DNA of 64,000 bases, taken from contig NZ_CP093379.1 of the NCBI RefSeq assembly GCF_022655595.1, positions 2,516,001 to 2,580,000 on the forward strand. The letters run 5' to 3'. The notes below the pieces were generated by a model. The model saw only the letters and a program-made list of their open reading frames with translations. It made no database searches and was not told the DNA's origin. The translations under genes were made by a program, and so were the position numbers. The DNA comes from Ignatzschineria rhizosphaerae (GTDB taxonomy: Bacteria > Pseudomonadota > Gammaproteobacteria > Cardiobacteriales > Wohlfahrtiimonadaceae). Below, one piece after another: positions 57,412 to 64,000 of this stretch (positions are counted from its first letter, which is position 1; each line of letters starts with the position of its first letter).

Positions 57412-57477
57412 TAGGCGCTTAAAAATTTCGTGAAAAAAGTGAACAACGATTTTTATGAAATTGTCATTAAGCGCCTA
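57412..57477 (+). terminator. Long hairpin after eno
   Basis: TAGGCGCTTAA (57412-57422) pairs exactly with 57467-57477, and the interior extends the pairing (AATTTC..AAAAA with TTTTTATGAAATT). There is no T run, so it may be a processing or retroregulatory hairpin rather than a simple terminator. Confidence 0.6.
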
Positions 57478-57502
57478 AATTGCAGTAATTGCCAAAACAA
57501 AT

Positions 57503-57538
57503 TTGAATTAGGACTAATATAGTACTATATTAGTCCTA
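57503..57538 (+). promoter_or_regulatory. suf promoter with 30-bp perfect palindromic operator
   Basis: A sigma70-like promoter is visible: TTGAAT (57503-57508), 17-base spacer, TATATT (57526-57531). Positions 57509-57538 form a 30-base perfect palindrome with half-site TAGGACTAATATAGT, covering the spacer and the -10. The first gene downstream is an Rrf2 regulator, so this is its likely autoregulatory operator. Confidence 0.75.
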
Positions 57539-57562
57539 TATTTATTTTAGAGAGTTTTAACA

Positions 57563-58012
57563 TTGAGAATTACCCGAGAAACAGATTATGCCCTTCTAGT
57601 CCTGACGAAGCTTGCTTCAAAGGAAGAGAGAATGAGTGCCTCAACATTAGCTGAGATCTGTGATTTGAACGTTTCTTTAGTGGGAAAAGTATTAAAGCTA
57701 CTGGTGAAAGCGGAGCTTTTAACTTCCACACGAGGTGTTTATGGTGGGTATCAATTACAAAAAGCCCCTGAAGAGATCACCCTTGTTGATGTGATTGTCG
57801 CAATTGAAGGTCCGATGGCAATGAATGCTTGTAATGATCTTGAAAATCCTTGTGATAAATCACATGGCTGCAATCTAGCGCCGCATTGGAAAATCATTAA
57901 TCAAAAAATTTATGAGAGTTTCTCCAAAGTAACATTGCAATCTCTACTAGGCCCTCCCAATGAATTGAAGGTGGATATCCAATTATCAAAGCCTTTAGCA
58001 AAGCCTCTATAA
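57563..58012 (+). CDS. Rrf2 family regulator of the suf operon
   Basis: The 149-residue regulator starts at a TTG codon with AGAGAG eight bases upstream, giving the canonical MRITRETDYALLVLTKLA opening. The winged helix is followed by the Rrf2 GVYGGYQL and TLVDVIVAIEGP motifs, and three cysteines (NACNDLENPCDKSHGCN) are placed to hold a Fe-S cluster, as in IscR and SUF regulators. It should sense Fe-S status and repress itself and sufBCDS. A palindrome overlaps its promoter. sufB follows after 33 bases. Confidence 0.92.
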   Translation: MRITRETDYALLVLTKLASKEERMSASTLAEICDLNVSLVGKVLKLLVKAELLTSTRGVYGGYQLQKAPEEITLVDVIVAIEGPMAMNACNDLENPCDKSHGCNLAPHWKIINQKIYESFSKVTLQSLLGPPNELKVDIQLSKPLAKPL

Positions 58013-58045
58013 AACCCATTTTAGTAATTATAAGAATGATTGATT

Positions 58046-59503
58046 ATGACAGCAGAAATCACAGAAAAAGATAGAATTGAAGCGCTCACCAGTGAAGAGT
58101 ATAAGTATGGCTTCACGACTGATATCGAGCAAGAAACCCTCCCGCCAGGACTTGACGAAGATGTGGTTCGTCAGATCTCAAAAATCAAAAATGAGCCAGA
58201 ATGGTTATTAGAATATCGCTTAACCGCATATCGCGCATGGCTTGAGATGGAGTCTCCTGACTGGGCGCATTTAAATATTGAGCCAATGGATTATCAAGCG
58301 ATCTCCTATTACTCCGCGCCAAAATCAATGGCAGATGGTCCTAAGAGTTTAGATGAAGTAGATCCTGAGCTTCTCTACACTTATGAGCGTTTAGGAATCC
58401 CGCTTGAAGAACAAAAAATTCTAGCAGGTGTTGCGGTAGATGCTGTATTTGACTCAGTCTCTGTGGCAACAAGCTATAAAGGTCGTCTACTTGAGCAAGG
58501 CATTATCTTCTGCTCATTTAGTGAAGCAGTTCAAGAATATCCAGAGCTTGTCAAAGAGTATTTAGGAACCGTGGTTCCTCATGATGATAACTACTTTGCA
58601 GCGCTCAATGCGGCAGTATTTACAGATGGTTCATTTGTCTATATTCCTAAAGGCAAACGTTGCCCAATGGAGCTATCAACATATTTCCGTATTAATGCCT
58701 CCAATACAGGACAGTTCGAGCGTACATTAATTATTGCAGATGAAGGAAGCTATGTTTCATATCTCGAAGGCTGTACTGCGCCGCAGCGTGATGAGAATCA
58801 GCTTCATGCAGCTGTTGTTGAATTAGTGGCAAAAGAGAAAGCAACGATTAAATATTCCACAGTCCAAAACTGGTACCCAGGTGATGAAAATGGCGAGGGT
58901 GGTATTTATAACTTCGTAACTAAGCGTGGTATTTGTGATGGGTTCCAATCAAAAATCACTTGGACACAAGTGGAAACTGGCTCATCCATTACTTGGAAGT
59001 ATCCAAGCTGTATCTTAAAGGGCGATGAATCTGTGGGCGAGTTCTACTCAGTAGCGCTCGTTAAAGATCGCCAGCAAGCAGATACAGGTACTAAAATGAT
59101 TCACATTGGTAAGAATACGCGCTCAACGATTATCTCTAAAGGGATTTCCGCAGGGTATTCAGAAAACTCTTATCGTGGACTTGTTCGTATCGGACCAAAT
59201 GCAACAGGATCACACAACTACTCACAATGTGATTCCCTCTTAATGGGCGATAAGTGTGGTGCACATACATTCCCTTATATTGATGTTCGTAACTCAAGTT
59301 CTAAAGTTGAGCATGAAGCATCAACTTCTAAGATCTCAGAAGAACAACTTTTTTACTGTCAGCAACGTGGTCTATCGGAAGAAGATGCCATTAACCTGAT
59401 TGTTAATGGTTACTGTAAAGAGATCTTCGATGAGTTACCGATGGAGTTTGCCGTAGAAGCACAGAAGTTAATTGAACTTCGCCTTGAGGGTAGTGTGGGC
59501 TAA
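58046..59503 (+). CDS. sufB: Fe-S cluster assembly scaffold SufB
   Basis: The 485-residue protein is the SufB subunit of the SufBC2D scaffold. It contains [41 protein letters not shown] in pieces, [19 protein letters not shown], the EGCTAP motif and the C-terminal [26 protein letters not shown] block with the cysteine and His of the assembly site. It sits second in the operon. The ATG at 58046 is preferred over a TTG two codons earlier. Confidence 0.97.
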   Translation: MTAEITEKDRIEALTSEEYKYGFTTDIEQETLPPGLDEDVVRQISKIKNEPEWLLEYRLTAYRAWLEMESPDWAHLNIEPMDYQAISYYSAPKSMADGPKSLDEVDPELLYTYERLGIPLEEQKILAGVAVDAVFDSVSVATSYKGRLLEQGIIFCSFSEAVQEYPELVKEYLGTVVPHDDNYFAALNAAVFTDGSFVYIPKGKRCPMELSTYFRINASNTGQFERTLIIADEGSYVSYLEGCTAPQRDENQLHAAVVELVAKEKATIKYSTVQNWYPGDENGEGGIYNFVTKRGICDGFQSKITWTQVETGSSITWKYPSCILKGDESVGEFYSVALVKDRQQADTGTKMIHIGKNTRSTIISKGISAGYSENSYRGLVRIGPNATGSHNYSQCDSLLMGDKCGAHTFPYIDVRNSSSKVEHEASTSKISEEQLFYCQQRGLSEEDAINLIVNGYCKEIFDELPMEFAVEAQKLIELRLEGSVG

Positions 59504-59596
59504 TCGAGCTTGCTGAAATAGAGTTAGTGAAGCTTAGATGAGATTGATAGCAGCTTCACGCAGATAGAATGACAACAGTTAAATGAGAGTAGAAAT

Positions 59597-60367
59597 ATGT
59601 TAAGTATTAAAGATTTGCACGTAGAAATTGATGGCACTGAAATCCTTAAAGGTGTGACGTTAGATATCGAAGCGGGAAAAGTTCACGCAATCATGGGACC
59701 AAATGGTTCTGGTAAAAGTACCCTTGCGAATGTGATTGTTGGTAAAGATGATTATGAGATCACGAAAGGCGATATCTTATTTGAAGGTAAGAGCGTTTTA
59801 GAGATGGATCCTGATGAGCGTGCGCAATTAGGTATCTTCCTTGGTTTTCAATATCCGGCAGAATTACCAGGGGTGAATAACCATTACTTCTTACGTAGCG
59901 CATTAAATGCGATCCTTCGTTCACGTGGTGAGCAAGAAGTCGATGCGCTTGAGTTCTATGAGATGCTTCAAGAGAAGATGAAAACAGTAAAAATGGATTC
60001 ATCATTCTTAAAACGTTCTGTAAACACAGGTTTCTCCGGTGGTGAGAAAAAACGTAATGAAATTTTACAGATGTTAGTGCTTGAGCCAAAATTTGCAGTG
60101 TTAGATGAAACAGACTCCGGTCTTGATATCGACGCACTTCGCGTTATTTCAGAAGGAATTAACTCTCTTCGTAGTGAAAATCGTGGTTTTCTCTTAATTA
60201 CGCACTATCAGCGTCTATTAGATTATGTCCAACCTGATTATGTTCATGTTATGACAGATGGCAAAATCGTGAAAAGTGGTGGTAAAGAGTTAGCACTTGA
60301 ACTCGAAAAAGATGGTTATGTGGCATTCCGTGGAGAAGAAGCGGGCGGCACACGTACTCATAAATAA
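59597..60367 (+). CDS. sufC: Fe-S cluster assembly ATPase SufC
   Basis: The 256-residue ABC ATPase drives conformational change in SufBD. Walker A is GPNGSGKST, the Q-loop is [13 protein letters not shown], the signature is [14 protein letters not shown], Walker B is [12 protein letters not shown], and [14 protein letters not shown] follows. It lies between sufB and sufD with 93 and 10 base gaps. Confidence 0.97.
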   Translation: MLSIKDLHVEIDGTEILKGVTLDIEAGKVHAIMGPNGSGKSTLANVIVGKDDYEITKGDILFEGKSVLEMDPDERAQLGIFLGFQYPAELPGVNNHYFLRSALNAILRSRGEQEVDALEFYEMLQEKMKTVKMDSSFLKRSVNTGFSGGEKKRNEILQMLVLEPKFAVLDETDSGLDIDALRVISEGINSLRSENRGFLLITHYQRLLDYVQPDYVHVMTDGKIVKSGGKELALELEKDGYVAFRGEEAGGTRTHK

Positions 60368-60377
60368 GGAGATTTCA

Positions 60378-61460
60378 ATGTTAACAATTTATAAAGAGAA
60401 CGCGAGTCGTGAGCGTTTTAAAGATACGCCATTTCGTAAGCTATTTTCTGTAGAGTGGAGTGCGCCTGTTTCACGTGAAACTTCTGCGCCAGTTAATGAA
60501 ACATTGCCAGAAAATGCGGTGATTCTACCAATCTACAATGGTGAAGTAAGTGCCCGCTGGGTGAGTGATTTAACGCTGCCAGAAGGCGTATTGGTTAGAG
60601 GGTCTAGCAATCTTTTAGAGATCCGCATCGTGGAAGGCGCAAAGGTTGAGCGTCCTATCGTGATCTATAACTTAACAGATAGCCAAGATAAAGCGATTCA
60701 GATTGATTTTGATATTGTCTTAACGGTAGAAAAAAATGCCGAGAGCTCAATTCTTTTAGTGGAAGCGGGAAATGGACAATATTTAAATCTTGGTCGTATG
60801 AATGTTGATATCGCTGAAGGTGCGGATGTTCAATTTATCCGCGCCGGTTTAAACGATGATAAAGGCTCAAGTCTTTTCAACTTCACAGCAGAGCAAGCGA
60901 AAGAGAGTAAGGTTCACTATATGAGTTATCAAACGCGTGGCGATTTAACGCGTTCAGATATTAATCTTCATATGAATGGTGAAGATGCTTATTCAGAACT
61001 GAATATCTTAAATATTGCAGAAGGTCGTGAGCATATTTCGCATATCGTGAATATGGATCACCGTGTACCAAACTGTGAGAGTAATCAGCAAGTTAAAAAC
61101 ATCCTCAAAGATCGCGCAGAATCAATTTTTGATGCGCAGATCCATGTATATCAAGATGCACAGAAGATCAATGCCGATCAGATGACACGTTCGCTTATCT
61201 TAAATGATGGTGCAAGAGCGTTAACGATTCCCCGACTTTTAATCTACGCTGATGACGTTCGTTGTACCCATGGGGCAACGGTGGGTTTTATTGAGCCTGA
61301 GCACATGTTCTATCTTCGTTCACGTGGGATTCCTGAAGCTGAAGCGAAAACGATTTTAATTCGTGCATATGCAGCAGAAGTTTTAGAAACGATTAGCAAT
61401 GAATCGATTCGTGAATGGTTGCAGCATCGTTTAGATCAAGATATCGAAACCCTCGCATAA
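60378..61460 (+). CDS. sufD: Fe-S cluster assembly protein SufD
   Basis: The 360-residue protein is the SufB-like partner of the scaffold. Its C-terminal half has the family blocks NMDHRVPNCESNQQVKNIL, RAESIFDAQIHVYQDAQKINADQM and DDVRCTHGATVGFIEPEHMFYLRSRGIPEAEA. The ATG at 60378 follows AAGGAG; an earlier in-frame codon at 60297 would overlap sufC by 71 bases and is unlikely. Confidence 0.96.
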   Translation: MLTIYKENASRERFKDTPFRKLFSVEWSAPVSRETSAPVNETLPENAVILPIYNGEVSARWVSDLTLPEGVLVRGSSNLLEIRIVEGAKVERPIVIYNLTDSQDKAIQIDFDIVLTVEKNAESSILLVEAGNGQYLNLGRMNVDIAEGADVQFIRAGLNDDKGSSLFNFTAEQAKESKVHYMSYQTRGDLTRSDINLHMNGEDAYSELNILNIAEGREHISHIVNMDHRVPNCESNQQVKNILKDRAESIFDAQIHVYQDAQKINADQMTRSLILNDGARALTIPRLLIYADDVRCTHGATVGFIEPEHMFYLRSRGIPEAEAKTILIRAYAAEVLETISNESIREWLQHRLDQDIETLA

Positions 61461-61494
61461 TTAAAATAGGCTCGATGTAAGTCGAGCTTTAAGG

Positions 61495-61558
61495 CAGGTA
61501 TATCGCTGTAAGATCTGTTGGTGAAGCATTACTAACAAGGCAGAGATATACCTGTTTT
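61495..61558 (+). other. Structured element between sufD and sufS
   Basis: CAGGTATATC (61495-61504) pairs exactly with GATATACCTG (61545-61554), with TTTT after it; an inner GTTGGT/ACTAAC pairing (one mismatch) can form in the loop. A smaller GCTCGA/TCGAGC hairpin precedes it. The element fills the 168-base sufD-sufS gap and may attenuate sufS or stabilise the upstream mRNA. Confidence 0.55.
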
Positions 61559-61628
61559 AGGTTAATTACTTTTCTCACCATCTTATTTTCATGATTGATC
61601 TATTCATGAGTTTTTATAGAGGCCTTGT

Positions 61629-62846
61629 ATGATTGCATTACCTAAAATTCGTCAACAGTTTCCAATTTTTAATGAAGAAGTCAAAGGGCATCGTGTTGCA
61701 TTCTTAGACACCGGTGCATCAGCGCAGAAACCACAGGTTGTGATTGATGCTGAGAAAAATGTATATGAGAAGTATTATGCTAATATTCACCGTGGTGTTT
61801 ATTACTTTAGTGAAAAGTCTACGCAGGAGTATGAAGCGGTACGTGAAATAGCGCAGCGCTTTATTAAGGCGGCAGATACTCGTGAAATTATCTTCACAAA
61901 AGGGACGACAGAGAGTATTAACCTTGTGGCTCAAAGCTATGGGAGAATGGTTTTAAATAAAGGTGATGTGGTGATGATCTCTGAGATGGAGCATCACGCT
62001 AATATTGTGCCTTGGCAGATGATCTGTGAAGAGAAAGGTGCTGAGCTTAAAATTATTCCCATTAACGATGCCGGCGAACTTCTTTTAGATCAGTTTGAGG
62101 CTATGCTTGATGATCGGGTGAAGATTGTTTCTGTCACACAAGTTTCAAATGTACTCGGAACCATTAATGATGTGAAGCTCATTATTGATAAAGCGCATGC
62201 AGTGGGCGCAAAAGTCTTAATTGATGGTGCACAAGGCGCCGTGCATCAGCCACTTAATGTTGTGGAATTAGATGCAGACTTCTATACCTTTTCAGCGCAT
62301 AAACTTTATGGGCCAACCGGTGTTGGTATTCTCTACGGAAAGCGTGAGTTATTAGAAGCAATGCCACCTTATCAAACTGGTGGGGATATGATTGATGTAG
62401 TGACTTTTGAGAAAACAACATTTGCACCGCTCCCAAATAAGTTTGAAGCAGGTACCCCTAATATTGCTGGCGTGATTGCTTTTGGTGTGGCGATGAAGTG
62501 GGTGGAAGAGATTGGCTTTGAGACGATTGTGGCACACGAAGATGCACTACTTCAATATGCGATGGAAAAACTTGCAGAGATTCCGGAAGTGCGTGTGATT
62601 GGCACGGCAAAAGAGAAGGCGGGCGTCATTTCATTTGTGGTAAAAGGTATTCATCCGCACGATATCGGTACGCTCTTAGATCATGAAGGGGTTGCAGTAC
62701 GAGTTGGGCATCACTGTGCACAGCCTTTAATGAAACGCATGAAAGTGCCAGCAACAGCTAGAATGTCATTTGGTGTTTACAGTACAAGTGAAGAAATCGA
62801 TCGCTTAGTTGCAGGCTTGAAAAAAATCATTTCTCTGTTTGCATAA
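61629..62846 (+). CDS. sufS: Cysteine desulfurase SufS
   Basis: The 405-residue PLP enzyme takes sulfur from cysteine for the Suf pathway. It has FLDTGASAQKPQVVI, the HHANIVPWQ region, the PLP-lysine motif SAHKLYGPTGVGILYG and the catalytic-Cys loop RVGHHCAQPLM, as in the group II (SufS/CsdA) branch. GAGG precedes the start. No sufE or sufA follows within the window, so the sulfur acceptor is encoded elsewhere. Confidence 0.96.
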   Translation: MIALPKIRQQFPIFNEEVKGHRVAFLDTGASAQKPQVVIDAEKNVYEKYYANIHRGVYYFSEKSTQEYEAVREIAQRFIKAADTREIIFTKGTTESINLVAQSYGRMVLNKGDVVMISEMEHHANIVPWQMICEEKGAELKIIPINDAGELLLDQFEAMLDDRVKIVSVTQVSNVLGTINDVKLIIDKAHAVGAKVLIDGAQGAVHQPLNVVELDADFYTFSAHKLYGPTGVGILYGKRELLEAMPPYQTGGDMIDVVTFEKTTFAPLPNKFEAGTPNIAGVIAFGVAMKWVEEIGFETIVAHEDALLQYAMEKLAEIPEVRVIGTAKEKAGVISFVVKGIHPHDIGTLLDHEGVAVRVGHHCAQPLMKRMKVPATARMSFGVYSTSEEIDRLVAGLKKIISLFA

Positions 62847-62893
62847 GTTCAAATAACGACTTTAGTTGTCGTGATAAATCACCGGATATTTAA

Positions 62894-62927
62894 AATCCCG
62901 AAAGCATAAAGTTTTCGGGATTTTTTT
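62894..62927 (+). terminator. Terminator of the suf operon
   Basis: A 10-bp stem (AATCCCGAAA 62894-62903 with its complement 62913-62922) with a T run. Confidence 0.92.
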
Positions 62928-63010
62928 ATGGATGGCAACTGGCAAATCATTAGCGTTTTATAATCGATTCAATTTATAGTCGATTCGGTTCAAGAAAGAC
63001 TAATTTAAAA

Positions 63011-63403
63011 GTAAAACACCACAACGTGTGAATCAAACAGACTTGCACGATGCCGGATAGAAGGATTCTTGCGCTTCCCATAACCAATGCGCCGGCAATC
63101 TGATTCAGTCATTTTTAAATCGATTTCACTATAAGAAACATTATTTTAAAAATAAAACAATACAGTACGTGAATCAAACTAGTTTGCACAATGCCGGATA
63201 AAACGACTTTTGTGCTTCTCATAACCGATGTGCCGGCAATCTGGTTCAGTCACTTTTTAACCGAATTTACTATAAAAATAAAACAATATAGCGTAGGTAT
63301 CAAACCAACTTGTGCAATGCCTGATAGAAGGTCTATCACACTTTTTATAGCGGATATACCGGTAATTGGACTTAGTGACATTTAAACAGGTTTTACTATA
63401 AAT
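63011..63403. repeat. Degenerate tandem repeat, three units of about 126-141 bp
   Basis: Units at about 63011-63151, 63152-63277 and 63278-63403 share, in order, a GTAAAAC/ATAAAAC start, GTG.ATCAAAC...TTG.CA.ATGCCGGAT, a middle ATAACC/ATAGCG.GCCGG and the core CAATCTG.TTCAGTCA..TTTAA..CGA.TTCACTATA. Identity falls from unit 1 to unit 3. A solitary core copy is at 23014-23051. The repeats make short open frames that look accidental. They occupy the 684-base gap between the suf terminator and the RNA-ligase-like gene. Confidence 0.8.
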
Positions 63404-63530
63404 CTATAAATTGATAAAGATAAGTTATTTCCATAATTCTCTATAACAGTATCTTTGTGGAGATTGATATAGAGGGGAAATTCAGCCTTATTGATCTTCC
63501 AGTTATAAGGTTTACATGGTAATACTTCGT

Positions 63531-64000
63531 CTACTCACTATCTTTTAGTGGGTAATCTTCAGCACGAAGCTTTGTGATAATCCGTGCGCCTGATCCTGTT
63601 AAGAAGTCGCCCACAGGTGTTCCGATCAATCCTTCCATAGGTGCTGTATCTCGGAATTTGGATGTCGGCTGAGTTTGGATAAAGTCGATTGCTTCTTGGA
63701 GCGTCCCTTCTAAGATTAGCGGTGTCACTTCTAAGTTTAGATTTTTAGCAATCATCTCTACCACATGGCGATCGCAATATTTTCCATCCATTGCGACAAC
63801 ATCAAAGAGCACAAAACCGACGCCATCAGCTTTGTATTGGCTACCACGGGGTTCTTCAATGCGTTCGCCATAACCTTCGCCAACAAGAATACAGCCAGGA
63901 TAAACATGCTTGGCAATCTCTTCTTGTTCAAAGAGGGTTTCTAAATAGGCTAATAGATGTGGGGGAATTTGAGAATTGTTGTTTCGCCCTAAAATAGTCA
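63531..64000 (-). CDS. RNA-ligase-like nucleotidyltransferase, 3' part
   Basis: The minus-strand frame is open to base 64000, giving at least 156 C-terminal residues; the 5' end lies outside. Visible motifs fit the covalent nucleotidyltransferase (T4 RNA ligase 2/phage RNA ligase) fold: LVGEGYGERIE as motif III, DGVGFVLFDVV as IIIa, MEGLIGTP as motif IV and GARIITKLRAEDYPL as motif V. The catalytic Lys of motif I would lie upstream. Such proteins repair nicked or cleaved RNA and are common in phages, but no phage gene is beside it. Family assignment is by motif only. Confidence 0.7.
   Translation of the reverse strand, partial: TILGRNNNSQIPPHLLAYLETLFEQEEIAKHVYPGCILVGEGYGERIEEPRGSQYKADGVGFVLFDVVAMDGKYCDRHVVEMIAKNLNLEVTPLILEGTLQEAIDFIQTQPTSKFRDTAPMEGLIGTPVGDFLTGSGARIITKLRAEDYPLKDSE

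Noticed and set aside
63191..63385. Small protein of 64 residues in the tandem repeat
   Set aside because: It is created by two degenerate repeat units, has no ribosome site, and other units are broken by stops.
63011..63403. CRISPR array
   Set aside because: Units are about 126-141 bp and degenerate, with no short constant repeat and unique spacers, and no cas genes.

Overview
The window is AT-rich chromosomal DNA of a gammaproteobacterium. The gene order infB-rbfA-truB, quinone-type PyrD, RdgB, TruC, LolCD, HolA and a suf operon, all in a low-GC background, fits Cardiobacteriales-like bacteria such as Ignatzschineria or Wohlfahrtiimonas. That placement is inference, since no rRNA or other phylogenetic marker was available to me. 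Almost every gene looks intact. I saw no tRNA, rRNA, CRISPR array, complete insertion sequence or clear prophage.

Layout. 0-3 kb: end of infB, rbfA, truB and an isocitrate dehydrogenase whose coenzyme-pocket residues point to NAD rather than NADP. 3-10.5 kb: cold shock protein, folK, rdgB, brnQ, an orphan amino-acid binding protein, aroA, an orphan GspG-type pseudopilin and truC. This stretch holds ten perfect DnaA boxes, several in two similar intergenic modules flanking brnQ. 10.5-16.6 kb: a secreted Sel1-repeat protein built from three copies of one block, an MFS carrier, a queuosine pair (queF with a preQ1-I-like riboswitch, then yhhQ) and a SUKH-family protein. 17-21 kb: methylcitrate cycle genes prpB, prpC, prpD. 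21-25.6 kb: two membrane proteins, then pyrF-pyrE-DUF1622 behind a leader peptide and terminator that look like a pyrBI-style attenuator. 25.6-30.4 kb: a siderophore-binding protein behind Fur-like boxes, trpE behind a classical Trp-Trp leader attenuator, and a BASS-family carrier. 30.4-38 kb: nnrD/nnrE fusion and three consecutive PoxB-like pyruvate dehydrogenase genes. 38-45 kb: MHS-family carrier, M20 amidohydrolase and a TAXI-TRAP transporter operon. 45-57 kb: holA, scpB, LysE exporter with a divergent Lrp regulator, lolC-lolD, dedA, rho, rpmE2, pyrD, gltA, eno. 57.5-63 kb: an Rrf2 regulator with a 30-bp perfect palindrome over its promoter, leading sufB-C-D-S. 63-64 kb: a degenerate tandem repeat of about 126-141 bp units and the 3' part of an RNA-ligase-like gene.

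How it works together. Central carbon genes recur (gltA, icd, prpBCD, three poxB-like genes, eno), and uptake of amino or organic acids is prominent (BrnQ, orphan binding protein, TAXI-TRAP, MHS, AAHS-like and BASS carriers). This suggests a protein- or organic-acid-consuming lifestyle (inference). Regulation by RNA is unusually visible: a trp attenuator, a probable pyr attenuator, a preQ1 riboswitch and a small ORF overlapping the aroA start.

The most interesting items are the DnaA-box concentration at 4.8-10.5 kb, the pyrF leader attenuator, the tandem poxB triplication, the palindromic operator before suf, the predicted NAD-dependent isocitrate dehydrogenase, the 137-bp inverted-repeat element between queF and yhhQ, and the tandem repeats beside the RNA-ligase-like gene.
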